Of a stretch of 49,848 nucleotides of DNA, positions 32,184 to 41,864 are shown piece by piece. The first letter of the stretch is position 1, and each line of letters begins with the position of its first letter. Source of the DNA: an uncultured Prevotellaceae bacterium (GTDB lineage Bacteria > Bacteroidota > Bacteroidia > Bacteroidales > UBA3663). The notes under the pieces are model-generated. The model did not search any database. It had not been told where the DNA came from and worked only from the letters and a program-made list of their open reading frames with translations. The stretch is from assembly GCA_900319235.1 (NCBI GenBank), contig ONNR01000028.1:1-49848 (forward strand), read 5' to 3'. Position numbers and translations under genes: made by a program.

Positions 32184-33503
32184 CTAAAGCTGTTTTTTTC
32201 CGAATTCTGGATCTATCTTTATGAATGCTGTGACGGCAAAAGTGATTACGCAAAGAATCATAACTATGATAAAGAAGTGTCGGTAACCTACAGCATCCTT
32301 AATCCATCCCGACACCATGCCAGGGAGCATCAGTCCAAGATAGGACAACCCTGTGCATATAGCATAATGAGAAGTTTTGAAATCGCCCATACTATAATAG
32401 AGCATATATAAGGTTAACGCTGTAAATCCCAGACCATAGCCAAATTGTTCAATGAAGAGGCATATACTGATTAGCAACAAGTTATCTGGTTGAACGTAAC
32501 TGAGATACACATATACGATGTCGGGTAAAGTTATGGCACAGACAAATGGCCATAGCCAGCGCTTCAGTCCATCACGACTAGCCAACATCCCCCCGAAAAT
32601 ACCTCCTAAAAGCAGTCCTATAAGACCTACTGTTCCATATGAAAAGCCGAACGCCTCCTTTGTAAGCCCTAATCCACCATCCTCGATGGGTCGAAGCAAG
32701 AAGGTGGTGGCCATCTTGGTGAGCATAGCCTCTGGTAAGCGGTAAAGCAATAAAAATAGTAGAACAACAACAACCTGTTTTACTGGTACTTTGTTGAAGA
32801 ACGAGGAAAGCATCTGCCATAGACCACGTAAAACATTACGTATTGTCAGCCCCTCATTTGTGCGATCGATAGGTCTTGGCATGGCAAAACGGTGATAAAG
32901 CCATAATGCGACAAACATGGCAGAAAGCCCGAAAAAAATAAGGCTCCATGTAAACGCCTTACTATTAGGAAATACATACTGCAATTGGCCAGCCAACCAC
33001 ACTAGCACACCTTGGCCGAAAATAACAGCAATACGGTAGAACGTGTTGCGAATTCCGACGAACCACGACTGTTCATGACTATCAAGGTCGAGCATATAAA
33101 AACCATCTGCTGCAATGTCGTGGGTGGCACTGGAGAAAGCCATTAAGAAAAAGAAGAACATGGTGCCCTGGAACCAAAATATAGTATTGACTGTAAAGGC
33201 TACCCCAGCAAACGCAGCTCCCAATAGCGATTGCATGCTAAGTATCCACCAACGCTTGGTCTTTATCAAATCAACAAACGGGCTCCAAAGCGGCTTGATG
33301 ACCCACGGCAGTCCCAGCCAACTTGTATATAGAGCTATCTCAGTGTCAGCCATACCCATTTCCATATACATCACCACCGCGACCATCATAACCACAACAT
33401 AAGGCAAGCCCTCGGCGAAATACAAGGTGGGAATCCATGACCAGGGACTGCACCTATCATTCTCTTTCTGAGATGAAATTAAATAATTGTCAGATTTATT
33501 CAT
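32184..33503 (-). CDS. MFS transporter, AmpG-like
   Basis: 439 residues from ATG 33503 (MNKSDNYLISSQKENDR); the frame is open to 33572 without support. About 12 transmembrane helices. The N-terminal WIPTLYFAEGLPYVVVMMVAVVMYMEMG, SWLGLPWVIKPLWSPFVD and ATHDIAADGFYM match AmpG-like (muropeptide permease) MFS proteins. The natural substrate is uncertain, since Bacteroidetes have several paralogues of this type. No adjacent amidase or sugar gene supports a specific role. Confidence 0.85.
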   Translation of the reverse strand: MNKSDNYLISSQKENDRCSPWSWIPTLYFAEGLPYVVVMMVAVVMYMEMGMADTEIALYTSWLGLPWVIKPLWSPFVDLIKTKRWWILSMQSLLGAAFAGVAFTVNTIFWFQGTMFFFFLMAFSSATHDIAADGFYMLDLDSHEQSWFVGIRNTFYRIAVIFGQGVLVWLAGQLQYVFPNSKAFTWSLIFFGLSAMFVALWLYHRFAMPRPIDRTNEGLTIRNVLRGLWQMLSSFFNKVPVKQVVVVLLFLLLYRLPEAMLTKMATTFLLRPIEDGGLGLTKEAFGFSYGTVGLIGLLLGGIFGGMLASRDGLKRWLWPFVCAITLPDIVYVYLSYVQPDNLLLISICLFIEQFGYGLGFTALTLYMLYYSMGDFKTSHYAICTGLSYLGLMLPGMVSGWIKDAVGYRHFFIIVMILCVITFAVTAFIKIDPEFGKKQL

Positions 33504-33736
33504 AATTTTTATTCTATTAAAATGGAAAAAAGCTGAGCAAGATATAATTGCTAGCTTATCTTCGATTCCCATAATGGCAGCTCCAATCTAGCACAAGCCC
33601 GCTCTATGTTCCCACTGTGTACCTTGTAATATGAACCTCCGTTGAGACTTCTTAACAATGGCAGTATTATGCAAGCCCTCAGCGAAATTGGCGCTGAGGA
33701 CCCAACCTAAATCCTTTTTGACTGAATTATTCACTG

Positions 33737-35974
33737 TTATAAGTTTATCCTCTTAACATTACCCAAGTCGCTCTTCACATGTTCAAATCTGTCCACGTCA
33801 AACTTGACATAGCGGAAATCATTATCCCTTGGATAATAAAACTTTATATTACGCATCATAGTCAAATCAAGTCCATTTCCCGTGTCTTTCATATTAAAGA
33901 TATTGGAATAGAGAAGATGGCGCTCGTTGATTATCCGATAATCGGTATTTGAGCCTTCATAAACTTTGGCTTCGCATCTCGGAAGGAATTCTTTCCTCAT
34001 AACAATCAGATATGCCTCGTGAGAAGGGACAAAATATATTGGCGTCTCTCCATATTGATAACCAAACTTCGTCTCTTTAAATACAATATCATCTCCATAT
34101 AAATCATTGTATGTATCTAAATGGAAACTTGAAATGATAGCAAATTTGCTATCGATCCCTAACGAGTTGATAGCCTCTTTGATTTCAGAAAAACGAATTT
34201 GATAGTTAATTTCAGCATGATGCATATAAAAGTTGGCATAGTAATGTTGCCAAATGTTCCCTTGCATCTCATACAAATACAACTCAGGTGTTTCGTAAAT
34301 CCAAGTACCGCCATCCTGGAACATTTCCTTCTTCAACACATATGCAACTTGAAAACACCGATCTTCTGAAACTGAAAGTGAGGATTTATATTGTTCCTCC
34401 ATAATAGGGAATCCATCCTGAAAACGCGGCAGAACTTCAGCAAATTCTGCAATCAGCCGATTAACCCTTTCTTCTGCTATTCCTTCCGCTTGTTCCCCAT
34501 TTATCTCGTTCTTCATCAATGTTTTCCCTAAATCAGTCAAATAATACTTTTGTGTAGGGCTTTTAGGAGAATTGGGATGAGTCATAGCCACCAATCCCTC
34601 TGCAATTAGAGGGTCAATGACATTTGTCTTAAAATAAGATGAATCTTTCTGTCCACAAAAATGTCGCATATCTTTTGCAGACATTGGAGTTGTCATCTTT
34701 CGAAGCAGTTCACCAATTTGGGGAATACTTAGTGACAACTTAGCGATTACTTGGTGATTACTTAGTGACTGCTTAATGACTACTTGTTTCCTATCTACTT
34801 CTTGCTGTGTTTTTGTATCATTCGTCTTTGCATCATAACCCATAGAGTATATAATGGTCATAAACTGGGTCGAACTAGATTTAAAAATCGGTTTCAACTC
34901 GTCCCGATACCCATCCAAAGCCTTAGTTTCATTATAGATGCGCTTCAATCCACTACCTCGTTTTTCCATATAACCCAACTGGGACATCACATCTGCAAGG
35001 ATAGGATTCCTTCGATCCGATGAAATCTCCTCAAGTGGCAAATCTTGTATTCTTTGACCACTATACATACCACCAGGAGAAGTAATAGTCAGTCTATCAT
35101 CATAAATATCAAGATGAACTTCTCCTCCCATTACGGTATAATCACGATGTATGAAATGATTTACCAATGCTTCAAGCAAAGCTCGTTCGGCATACTCTGG
35201 AAAATTCTTTCTGCCATCAGGCAATATCTCCCAACCTTTTCGAGTATTGGATTTGACGAAGTTCATAGCTTCACGAAGCAGCAACAAGATATTACCTTTG
35301 AACTCCGCATCATTGATTGCATTATCTTTCTCTAGTCCATTCCACCGAGTACAATATAGTCTTGATTGGCTTAAACGACAATCGTCAGAAAACAGTTCTC
35401 CTGCATTAGTCAACCAGCCATCATTAGTCAATAGTCCAAACGACTTGAGATACTTCTTTTGAAATTGTTGGCCTGTCCTTTCCTCAAATGTATTGGTCAA
35501 TATAACAAATGAACTCTTCTCAAACAAAGTATCAGACTTCAATGAGTCAAAAGTACGATTAGAGCCTTTGAGGACAAGGCGTTTCATATCCTCATCAGTA
35601 GCAGGAATGCTCTCGTCACCTACTCGAACGAAAGCTATACGTTGACCATCTCCAACATAATAATAGGGCGTATAATGACCTACAAGGACTTTCAATTGCA
35701 AAATATGTCGACCTTCAGCTTCATGAGGAATCATTTCAACTTCCGGCAGGGGATCCATGTAATCACGAATCTTACTGCTGATAGACTCGCAAACATGCTT
35801 AACATCATCAACTCCTCTAACGATACCATCATCATCTATGCCAAAGAAAAGTGAGCCACCCAAGCCATTTGCAAAAGCACTTACGCTCTTTAGCCAACTC
35901 TTAGGTTTCTTTTCTTCAAGTTTCAACTTGAAATCGTATGCTGAACATTCAGCAATAAGAGTCTCTATATTCAT
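33737..35974 (-). CDS. AlbA_2/Schlafen-type ATP-binding protein with C-terminal extension
   Basis: 745 residues. An N-terminal AlbA_2 (Schlafen AAA_4) domain, about 1-130, shows the signature KLEEKKPKSWLKSVSAFANGLGGSLFFGIDDDG. A GHKL-like HATPase_c_4 region at about 255-355 contains ALLEALVNHFIHRDY, LTITSPGGMYSG and GSGLKRIYNE. A winged-helix stretch (about 425-495, MTTPMSAKDMRHFCGQKDSSYFKTNVIDPLI) follows. The last ~235 residues are not part of the usual architecture (normal length 400-550) and I do not recognise them. The gene is AT-rich compared with waaA and gltX. Functions of this family are mostly unknown; regulatory and defence roles have been proposed. Confidence 0.8.
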   Translation of the reverse strand: MNIETLIAECSAYDFKLKLEEKKPKSWLKSVSAFANGLGGSLFFGIDDDGIVRGVDDVKHVCESISSKIRDYMDPLPEVEMIPHEAEGRHILQLKVLVGHYTPYYYVGDGQRIAFVRVGDESIPATDEDMKRLVLKGSNRTFDSLKSDTLFEKSSFVILTNTFEERTGQQFQKKYLKSFGLLTNDGWLTNAGELFSDDCRLSQSRLYCTRWNGLEKDNAINDAEFKGNILLLLREAMNFVKSNTRKGWEILPDGRKNFPEYAERALLEALVNHFIHRDYTVMGGEVHLDIYDDRLTITSPGGMYSGQRIQDLPLEEISSDRRNPILADVMSQLGYMEKRGSGLKRIYNETKALDGYRDELKPIFKSSSTQFMTIIYSMGYDAKTNDTKTQQEVDRKQVVIKQSLSNHQVIAKLSLSIPQIGELLRKMTTPMSAKDMRHFCGQKDSSYFKTNVIDPLIAEGLVAMTHPNSPKSPTQKYYLTDLGKTLMKNEINGEQAEGIAEERVNRLIAEFAEVLPRFQDGFPIMEEQYKSSLSVSEDRCFQVAYVLKKEMFQDGGTWIYETPELYLYEMQGNIWQHYYANFYMHHAEINYQIRFSEIKEAINSLGIDSKFAIISSFHLDTYNDLYGDDIVFKETKFGYQYGETPIYFVPSHEAYLIVMRKEFLPRCEAKVYEGSNTDYRIINERHLLYSNIFNMKDTGNGLDLTMMRNIKFYYPRDNDFRYVKFDVDRFEHVKSDLGNVKRINL

Positions 35975-35989
35975 TTTTACAAAATATAA

Positions 35990-37240
35990 TCAAGCAAACA
36001 CCGCCTTGAAAATGGTCTCCGTGGCACCACTCTCAGCCTGCACATATTGGCCGGCGCGCTTGCCGGCTTCGCGAAGGGCCTGCGGGTCGGTCATGAATGT
36101 CTGCATGAGGGAAGCATACTGCTCGGCGTTGCTGATGGTGAATCCACCCTTGGCATCGAGCAGGCCCAATGCCTCGCGGAAAGCCGTGTGGTTAGGACCG
36201 AAGATGACAGGCATACCATAGACAGCTGCTTCGAGCGTGTTGTGGATGCCCACGCCAAAACCACCGCCGATATAGGCCACCTGGCCATAGCGATAGATGG
36301 ACGAGAGGAAGCCGATGGCATCGATGATGAGACAATCCACGCTGGTCACCTTGCATGCATCGAGCTGGGAATAGCGCATATAGGGACGTTTCAACTTGCC
36401 GATGATGCTCTGGATGTGTTCCTCGTGAATCTCGTGAGGAGCAATGATGAGCTTCATCTCGGGATGCTGGTTGAAGTGTTCGAGCAGGATGTCCTCGTCC
36501 TTTGGCCAGGAAGAACCTGCCACAAGCGTGAACTGTCCTTTCGAGAATTCCTCGGCCCAGGCATATTGCTTTGCCTGCTGCTGGATGGCGATGACACGAT
36601 CGAAACGCGTGTCACCACAGATGGTCACATTCTTGTCGTAACCAATGGTGGCAAGCAGACGCTTCGACTCCTCGTCCTGCACAAAGATATGACGGAAATG
36701 ACTGAGCACGGGGCGCAGCACACCTCCGTAGGACTTGAAGAATGCCTGATGTTCGCGGAAGATGCCCGAGATGAGATAAGTGGGGACCTTCCGACGGTCC
36801 AGTTCTTCCAGGATGTTGCCCCAGAACTCGTACTTCACAAAGAAGGCGATGGAAGGCTGCGTGATGTCGAGGAACCTGCGACATTCCGACGGCTTGTCGT
36901 AAGGCAGGTAGCAGACGATGTCGGCACCCTTGTAGTTCTTGCGCACCTCGTAGCCCGAAGGACTGAAGAAGGTCTGCAGGATGCGATATTGCGGGTACTT
37001 CTCGCGCAAAGCCTCGATGAGGGGACGACCCTGCTCGAACTCGCCGAGCGATGCGGCATGGAACCAGATGTAGGGTCGGCTCGGATCCTGCGCCTTCAGC
37101 TCATTCACCTTGGCCTGCAGTTTCTGCGCCCAGTCCTGGCGTCCTTCCTCCATCAGCTTGGCCTTGCGATGCCCGAAGGCAGCAGCCAGCTTGATGCCAA
37201 GGAAATATGCGCGGGTACCTATGTTATAAAGAATATTCAT
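35990..37240 (-). CDS. waaA: 3-deoxy-D-manno-octulosonic acid (Kdo) transferase
   Basis: 416 residues. It transfers Kdo to lipid A precursor at the inner membrane. Visible: an N-terminal membrane-anchor-like segment (ILYNIGTRAYFLGIKLAAAFG), the acceptor motif FHAASLGEFEQGRPLI with catalytic Glu, FVKYEFWGNIL, LVAGSSWPKDEDIL, and IGGGFGVGIHNTLEAAVYGMPVIFGPN in the donor-binding domain. Length is normal for WaaA (about 410-425). Its start is 67 bp from the stop of gltX, with a TCTAGA array between. Confidence 0.95.
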   Translation of the reverse strand: MNILYNIGTRAYFLGIKLAAAFGHRKAKLMEEGRQDWAQKLQAKVNELKAQDPSRPYIWFHAASLGEFEQGRPLIEALREKYPQYRILQTFFSPSGYEVRKNYKGADIVCYLPYDKPSECRRFLDITQPSIAFFVKYEFWGNILEELDRRKVPTYLISGIFREHQAFFKSYGGVLRPVLSHFRHIFVQDEESKRLLATIGYDKNVTICGDTRFDRVIAIQQQAKQYAWAEEFSKGQFTLVAGSSWPKDEDILLEHFNQHPEMKLIIAPHEIHEEHIQSIIGKLKRPYMRYSQLDACKVTSVDCLIIDAIGFLSSIYRYGQVAYIGGGFGVGIHNTLEAAVYGMPVIFGPNHTAFREALGLLDAKGGFTISNAEQYASLMQTFMTDPQALREAGKRAGQYVQAESGATETIFKAVFA

Positions 37241-37255
37241 AGAATTTTATTTTTT

Positions 37256-37305
37256 GTCTAGATGGTCTAGATAATCTAGAGAACCTAGAGAATCTAGATG
37301 GCCCA
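37256..37305. repeat. 9-bp TCTAGAnnn degenerate array between gltX and waaA
   Basis: Five units (TCTAGATGG, TCTAGATAA, TCTAGAGAA, CCTAGAGAA, TCTAGATGG). Same word as the array at 7051-7106, about 30 kb away. Confidence 0.8.
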
Positions 37306-37307
37306 AC

Positions 37308-38834
37308 TTACGCCAAGCGCTCCAAAGCCACACGTGCGCGACGCAGCGACTCCTCCTTGCCAAGCAGGTCGGTGATGGCAAAGATCTGCGGACCACGTGC
37401 CTCGCCAACGAGTGTGCAACGGAAGGCATTCATCACGGCTCCGGTCTTGTAGCCCTTGCCAGCAATCCATTCCATAACTTTTGGCTCAAGGGTCTCGCCG
37501 TTCCAGTCGTCCTGAGCTTCCAGGAAGTCGCAGAGTTCGCTGACATACTGCGGAGCCTCGGCCTTCCACCACTTCTTCATCGACTTCTCGGCATATTCGG
37601 CGGGTGCAGCGAAGAAGAAGTTGCACTGCTCCCAAAGCTCCTTGGGCAGGTTGATGCGCTCCTTCATCAGTTTGACAACGGTCTCGACATATTCGTCGTT
37701 CTTCGGGTCGGCGCCATGCTCGATGACCTGTTGCTTGAGAGCTTCGCAAAGGATCTTCTCGTCGCACTCCTGCAGATAATGGTGATTGAACCAAAGGAGG
37801 CGCTTGATGTCGAAGTGTGCACCGTTCTTCGAGCAATGCGAGAGGTCGAACAGACGAATCATCTCGTCCATGGTCATGATGTCCTGGTCATTGCCGGGGT
37901 TCCAACCCAGGAGAGCCAGGAAATTGATGACGGCCTCAGGCAGATAGCCTTCCTCGCGATAGCCGCTGTAGGTACCTGTCGGCTCGCCGGTCTCCTTGTC
38001 GCGGATGGTCCATTCGAGGGGGAACACGGGGAAGCCATACTTGTCGCCATCGCGCTTCGAGAGCTTGCCATTGCCTTCGGGAGCAAGGAGCAGGGGCAGG
38101 TGGGCAAACTGTGGAGCCTCCCAGCCGAAAGCACGATAGAGCAGCACATGAAGGGGTGACGAAGGCAGCCATTCCTCGCCACGAATGACGTGGGTGACCT
38201 CCATCAGGTGGTCATCGACGATGTTGGCAAGGTGATAGGTCGGCAGTTCGTCGGCACTCTTGTAGAGGACCTTGTCGTCGAGGATGGTGGAATTGATTTT
38301 CACCTCACCACGGATGAGGTCATTCACGATGACATCCTCGCCTGGTTCGATGAGGAAGCGAACGACATAAGGCTCGCCGGCAGCGATGAGCTCCTTGGCC
38401 TTGTCGAGACCCAGGCTCAGCGAATTACGCATCTGACCACGGGTCGAGGCATCGTATTGGAAGTTGGGAGTAGCCTGGCGTGCAGCCTCAAGCTCCTCCT
38501 TGTTATCAAAAGCATAGTAGGCCTTGCCGGCATCGAGAAGCACCTGCACATATTTCTTGTAGATCTCGCGACGCTCCGACTGACGATAGGGGCCATGATC
38601 GCCTCCGAAGGTGACACCTTCGTCGAACTGTATGCCGAGCCACTTGAACGACTCAAGGATGTATTCCTCGGCACCAGGGACAAAGCGCTGGCTATCGGTA
38701 TCTTCAATACGGAACAGGAGTTTGCCGCCATGCTGACGGGCAAAGAGATAATTATAAAGACAGGTGCGGACGCCGCCGATGTGAAGCGGGCCCGTAGGAG
38801 ATGGCGCAAAGCGTACAACAACTGGACGTGACAT
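37308..38834 (-). CDS. gltX: Glutamate-tRNA ligase
   Basis: 508 residues, class I synthetase. The HIGH signature is in [17 protein letters not shown] (about residues 8-24) and the KMSKS equivalent is KLSKRDGD (about 257). Other conserved parts: [19 protein letters not shown] and [15 protein letters not shown]. The C-terminal anticodon-binding domain is complete. It charges tRNA-Glu. It starts at ATG 38834 ([15 protein letters not shown]). Confidence 0.97.
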   Translation of the reverse strand: MSRPVVVRFAPSPTGPLHIGGVRTCLYNYLFARQHGGKLLFRIEDTDSQRFVPGAEEYILESFKWLGIQFDEGVTFGGDHGPYRQSERREIYKKYVQVLLDAGKAYYAFDNKEELEAARQATPNFQYDASTRGQMRNSLSLGLDKAKELIAAGEPYVVRFLIEPGEDVIVNDLIRGEVKINSTILDDKVLYKSADELPTYHLANIVDDHLMEVTHVIRGEEWLPSSPLHVLLYRAFGWEAPQFAHLPLLLAPEGNGKLSKRDGDKYGFPVFPLEWTIRDKETGEPTGTYSGYREEGYLPEAVINFLALLGWNPGNDQDIMTMDEMIRLFDLSHCSKNGAHFDIKRLLWFNHHYLQECDEKILCEALKQQVIEHGADPKNDEYVETVVKLMKERINLPKELWEQCNFFFAAPAEYAEKSMKKWWKAEAPQYVSELCDFLEAQDDWNGETLEPKVMEWIAGKGYKTGAVMNAFRCTLVGEARGPQIFAITDLLGKEESLRRARVALERLA

Positions 38835-38843
38835 ATTTTTGGG

Positions 38844-38985
38844 GTTATGAAAGGTTAAGAGGGGTTTGAAAGGTTCGAAGGGGAGACCCTCTAAATCCCC
38901 CTGCTTAGGGGGACTTTTAATCGGGTCGAATTATTATATTTGTTCGGGACTTAGTTCTTCCCCCTAAGCAGGGGGACCGAGGGGG
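38844..38985. repeat. 10-bp array plus long inverted repeat upstream of gltX
   Basis: GGTTATGAAA / GGTTAAGAGG / GGTTTGAAAG / GGTTCGAAGG units (38845-38882) are followed by TCCCCCTGCTTAGGGGGA and, about 55 bp later, TCCCCCTAAGCAGGGGGA, which are reverse complements. The whole can fold into a long hairpin between xseB and gltX. Confidence 0.75.
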
Positions 38986-38989
38986 TCCT

Positions 38990-39190
38990 TTATTTATCCA
39001 AACTATCGAGCAGCTTGACGAGTTGTTCGTCGGTCTTGGTCAACTTGTCCTTGCAGAAAGCAAGCAGTTTGACGCTGCGCTCGGTGAGCTGGCACAACTG
39101 GTCGATCTCGCAATCAGGGCGCTGCAACTTCTGGACAATCTCTTCCAGTTCCTTCATCGCACTGGTATATGTAAGCTGTTCGTCTTGCAT
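38990..39190 (-). CDS. xseB: Exodeoxyribonuclease VII small subunit
   Basis: 66 residues from ATG 39190 (MQDEQLTYTSAMKELEEIVQKLQ); a TTG one codon upstream is unlikely. The family pattern is clear: the EEIVQKLQRPDCEIDQLCQLTERSVKLLAFCKDKL helices form the coiled coil that binds XseA. xseA is not adjacent. It lies between the gltX-upstream inverted repeat and the rpsO promoter region. Confidence 0.9.
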   Translation of the reverse strand: MQDEQLTYTSAMKELEEIVQKLQRPDCEIDQLCQLTERSVKLLAFCKDKLTKTDEQLVKLLDSLDK

Positions 39191-39341
39191 CAATTTAAAT
39201 CAATTTTTAATTGTTATTTTTGAATCGTGAATTCTCAATTGTTAATTGTTAATTATTAATTGAAAATGCGCTGCAAAGATAGCACATTTTAGGCAAAAGT
39301 CAAAAAATATTCACTGAAAATAAAGTTTTTAGGCATTGAAA

Positions 39342-39373
39342 TTTGGCGCATTGACACAAAAGTGCTATCTTTG
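39342..39373 (+). promoter_or_regulatory. Promoter of rpsO with a ~105-nt leader
   Basis: -33 TTTG (39342-39345), 20 bp spacer, -7 TATCTTTG (39366-39373). The leader to the ATG is about 105 nt and contains GC-rich segments (AAGCCCCGGCTT). S15 often represses its own mRNA through such leaders, but no specific structure is proven here. Confidence 0.75.
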
Positions 39374-39483
39374 CCGCGCTTTTCGGAGCTAGAATGACCA
39401 AAGCCCCGGCTTGAAGTCATCGACTTAATCTGGGAGAGTGCAAGCTCAACCTTCATTATTTACTCTTTAATTTATTCAAATTC

Positions 39484-39753
39484 ATGTATCTCGATTCAGC
39501 TAAAAAGCAGGAACTTTTCGCCAAGTATGGCAAGGGTGCAACCGACACCGGTTCACCAGAGGCACAGATCGCCCTCTTTTCATTCCGTATTGCACACCTC
39601 ACCGAGCACCTTCGTGCCAACCACAAGGATTTCGCAACCAGCCGCTCGATGAAGATGCTCGTAGGTAAGCGTCGTCGTATGCTTGACTACCTCGCAAAGA
39701 AGGACATCAACCGCTATCGTGCCATCATCAAGGAGCTCGGCCTCCGTCGCTAA
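39484..39753 (+). CDS. rpsO: 30S ribosomal protein uS15
   Basis: 89 residues. TGSPEAQIALFSFRIAHLTEHLRANHKDFATSRSMKMLVGKRRRMLDYL is the diagnostic uS15 core, which binds 16S rRNA at the central domain. Monocistronic: its own promoter upstream and an intrinsic terminator about 35 bp downstream. Confidence 0.97.
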   Translation: MYLDSAKKQELFAKYGKGATDTGSPEAQIALFSFRIAHLTEHLRANHKDFATSRSMKMLVGKRRRMLDYLAKKDINRYRAIIKELGLRR

Positions 39754-39786
39754 TACGAAGCGAAGGTTTCATTCGAAACAAATAAC

Positions 39787-39820
39787 ACCCGACAGATTCA
39801 TTTCTGCCGGGCGTTTTTTT
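39787..39820 (+). terminator. Intrinsic terminator of rpsO
   Basis: ACCCGACAGA and TCTGCCGGGC form a stem with a TTCATT-type loop, followed by TTTTTTT at 39814-39820. Confidence 0.9.
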
Positions 39821-39835
39821 ATATAAAACACAATT

Positions 39836-41683
39836 TCACGAAAGTTCAAGTCCAAACGTGTTGACCAGCGCGTCAATCATTTCCGGGTTTTCCTTGCGCA
39901 TCTCGGCCATACGTTCGCGAGGGGTCAAAGGGACCTTGGGTACTGCCGCAGCATTGACGACAATCGAAAAGTCGAGACGGGAGTTACGCAGCTGCTGGCG
40001 CAGAAAACCAAGCAGAGGCGCCTTGTTCTCGTTGATGCGCTGCATCTGTTCGTCGCTGCCCACCGTCACATTGATGTGCGTGCCTTCGGAGAGTTTCACC
40101 CTGCTATTCAGGATGGCGGTCTGCAGGAGCTTCTCCTCGGGAATGGTCTGAATGAATTGCTTCCACGTGCGCCGAAGCGCCGGCTCATCCACGGGCTCGT
40201 TCATCTCGGGCTGCTGCGGTCCGCTGCTGGCAGCCGCCTGCTCATTGTTTGCCGATTGGCTGACACCTCCTCGGAGCGAGGGCATCATACCGCTCGTGCG
40301 TCCCGGCATAGCGCCTCCACGCATCATAGGCTGCGGGGCACGGGTTGCGGGTTGTGGGTTCTGAGGAGTGGGTTGTGGGTATTGAGTTGTGGGTCGTGGG
40401 TTCTGAGTAGTGGGTTGTGGGGCCACTCCTCTTCCATTGGGGGAAGGTGCGGGAGCTGGGGCTTGAGGCACGACGGGAGCCTGAGGCCTCGGCGCAACAG
40501 GGGCAGGGCGGGGAGTTGATGATGCAGGCTGTGGAGCGGCTTGCACGTTCTGTATTGGGGCACGTTGGGGCTGAGGAGGCTGCGGCACGGGATGCAGCAG
40601 CTGGCAGATACGCACGATGGCAAGTTCCACCGATAGACGTTTGTTGCGCGAATTGCGGTAATTGAAGTCACATTCGTTGGCAATCATCACCGCATTGAAG
40701 AGGAAGTAGGGCTGGCAGCGGCTCGCCTGTGTCTCGTAGCGTCGTGCTTCCTCGGGTCCTGCCTCGATGAGTTTCAGGGTCGAAGGATCCTGTGCCACCA
40801 TAAGGTCACGCAAGTGTCCTGCCCATCCTCCGATGAAGTACTGAGGGTCGAAGCCACGGCGAATCGAGTCGTCGAGCATCATCAGGGCTGCGGGCAGATT
40901 ACCTTGCAAGGCATCGTCGGTGATTCGGAAGAACGTGTCCGAATCGAGCAGGTTGAGGTTGTTGATGGTGGCCTCATAGGTCACATTGCCACTGGTGAAC
41001 GAGGTGATCTGGTCGAAGACCGAAAGCGCATCGCGCATACCGCCATCGGCCTTGCGTGCAATGACCTGCAGGGCTCGCGGTTCGACGCGGATACTCTCCT
41101 GCCCGGCAATATAGGTCAGCTGCTCGACGATGTCCTGAGTCGAAATACGCTGGAAGTCATAGGTCTGGCAACGGCTCAGGATCGTGGGCAGGATCTTCTG
41201 CTTCTCGGTGGTGCACATCACGAAGATGGCGTGCTTCGGCGGCTCCTCCAGCGTCTTGAGGAAAGCGTTGAATGCAGCCGTCGAAAGCATATGTACCTCA
41301 TCGATGATGAACACCTTGTACTTGCCGATCTGCGGAGGTATCTGCACCTGGTCGATCAGTTCGCGGATGTTATCGACCGAGTTGTTCGACGCAGCATCGA
41401 GTTCATAGACGTTGTAGCTGCGCTGCTCCTGGAACGACTGACAGCTCTCGCATTCGTTGCAGGCCTCGCCGTCCTCTGTGCGATGCTCACAGTTGATGGT
41501 CTTGGCAAAGATACGCGCACACGTAGTCTTGCCCACGCCACGCGGGCCACAGAAGAGGTAGGCATGCGCCAATTTGCCACTGGCAATCGCATTCTTCAGG
41601 GTTTGCACCAGGGCTTTCTGCCCCACCACCGTCTTAAAGGTGGATGGACGATATTTTCGTGCCGAAACAATATAGTCTGCCAT
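39836..41683 (-). CDS. dnaX: DNA polymerase III subunit gamma/tau
   Basis: 615 residues. The AAA+ clamp-loader domain has Walker A GPRGVGKT (about 46-53), the zinc module with four Cys in the CEHRTEDGEACNECESCQSF region, Walker B FIIDEVHML and the sensor ILSRCQTYDF. Domain III continues to about 365. A Pro/Gln-rich linker (about 370-480, with NPRPTTQYPQPTPQNPQP) is encoded by a degenerate GGGTTGTGGGTTCTGAG DNA array (40330-40425). The C-terminal 120 residues resemble a shortened tau-type domain. Its promoter is at 41739-41746. Confidence 0.95.
   Translation of the reverse strand: MADYIVSARKYRPSTFKTVVGQKALVQTLKNAIASGKLAHAYLFCGPRGVGKTTCARIFAKTINCEHRTEDGEACNECESCQSFQEQRSYNVYELDAASNNSVDNIRELIDQVQIPPQIGKYKVFIIDEVHMLSTAAFNAFLKTLEEPPKHAIFVMCTTEKQKILPTILSRCQTYDFQRISTQDIVEQLTYIAGQESIRVEPRALQVIARKADGGMRDALSVFDQITSFTSGNVTYEATINNLNLLDSDTFFRITDDALQGNLPAALMMLDDSIRRGFDPQYFIGGWAGHLRDLMVAQDPSTLKLIEAGPEEARRYETQASRCQPYFLFNAVMIANECDFNYRNSRNKRLSVELAIVRICQLLHPVPQPPQPQRAPIQNVQAAPQPASSTPRPAPVAPRPQAPVVPQAPAPAPSPNGRGVAPQPTTQNPRPTTQYPQPTPQNPQPATRAPQPMMRGGAMPGRTSGMMPSLRGGVSQSANNEQAAASSGPQQPEMNEPVDEPALRRTWKQFIQTIPEEKLLQTAILNSRVKLSEGTHINVTVGSDEQMQRINENKAPLLGFLRQQLRNSRLDFSIVVNAAAVPKVPLTPRERMAEMRKENPEMIDALVNTFGLELS
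40330..40425. repeat. Degenerate GGGTTGTGGGTTCTGAG array inside dnaX
   Basis: About nine units of 9-10 bp built on GGGTTGTGGG and GGGTTCTGAG lie in the coding sequence for the Pro/Gln-rich linker. The style is the same as in the intergenic arrays. Confidence 0.65.
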
Positions 41684-41738
41684 CGAACAATTAACAATTA
41701 ACAGTTAACAAATAACAACGATCCAGCAAAGTGCGGTG

Positions 41739-41746
41739 CAAAGATA
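41739..41746 (-). promoter_or_regulatory. -7 promoter box of dnaX
   Basis: Minus strand TATCTTTG followed by CACCG. Leader about 50 nt. Upstream are two GGCATTTTTTTCGAG-like direct repeats (about 41748 and 41778). Confidence 0.6.
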
Positions 41747-41806
41747 CGCATTTTTTTCGAGATGAAGAAATAATATGGCATTTTTTTCGAGGACGGACGA
41801 AAAAAA

Positions 41807-41834
41807 GGGAGCCGCAGCTCACGCTGCAACTCCC
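41807..41834 (-). terminator. Terminator of hsp20
   Basis: GGGAG-GCAGC / GCTGC-CTCCC hairpin. On the minus strand it is followed by TTTTTTT (41800-41806). It lies about 200 bp beyond the hsp20 stop, after the repeat arrays. Confidence 0.75.
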
Positions 41835-41864
41835 TTGCCCAATAAAACACACACTAATTATAGT

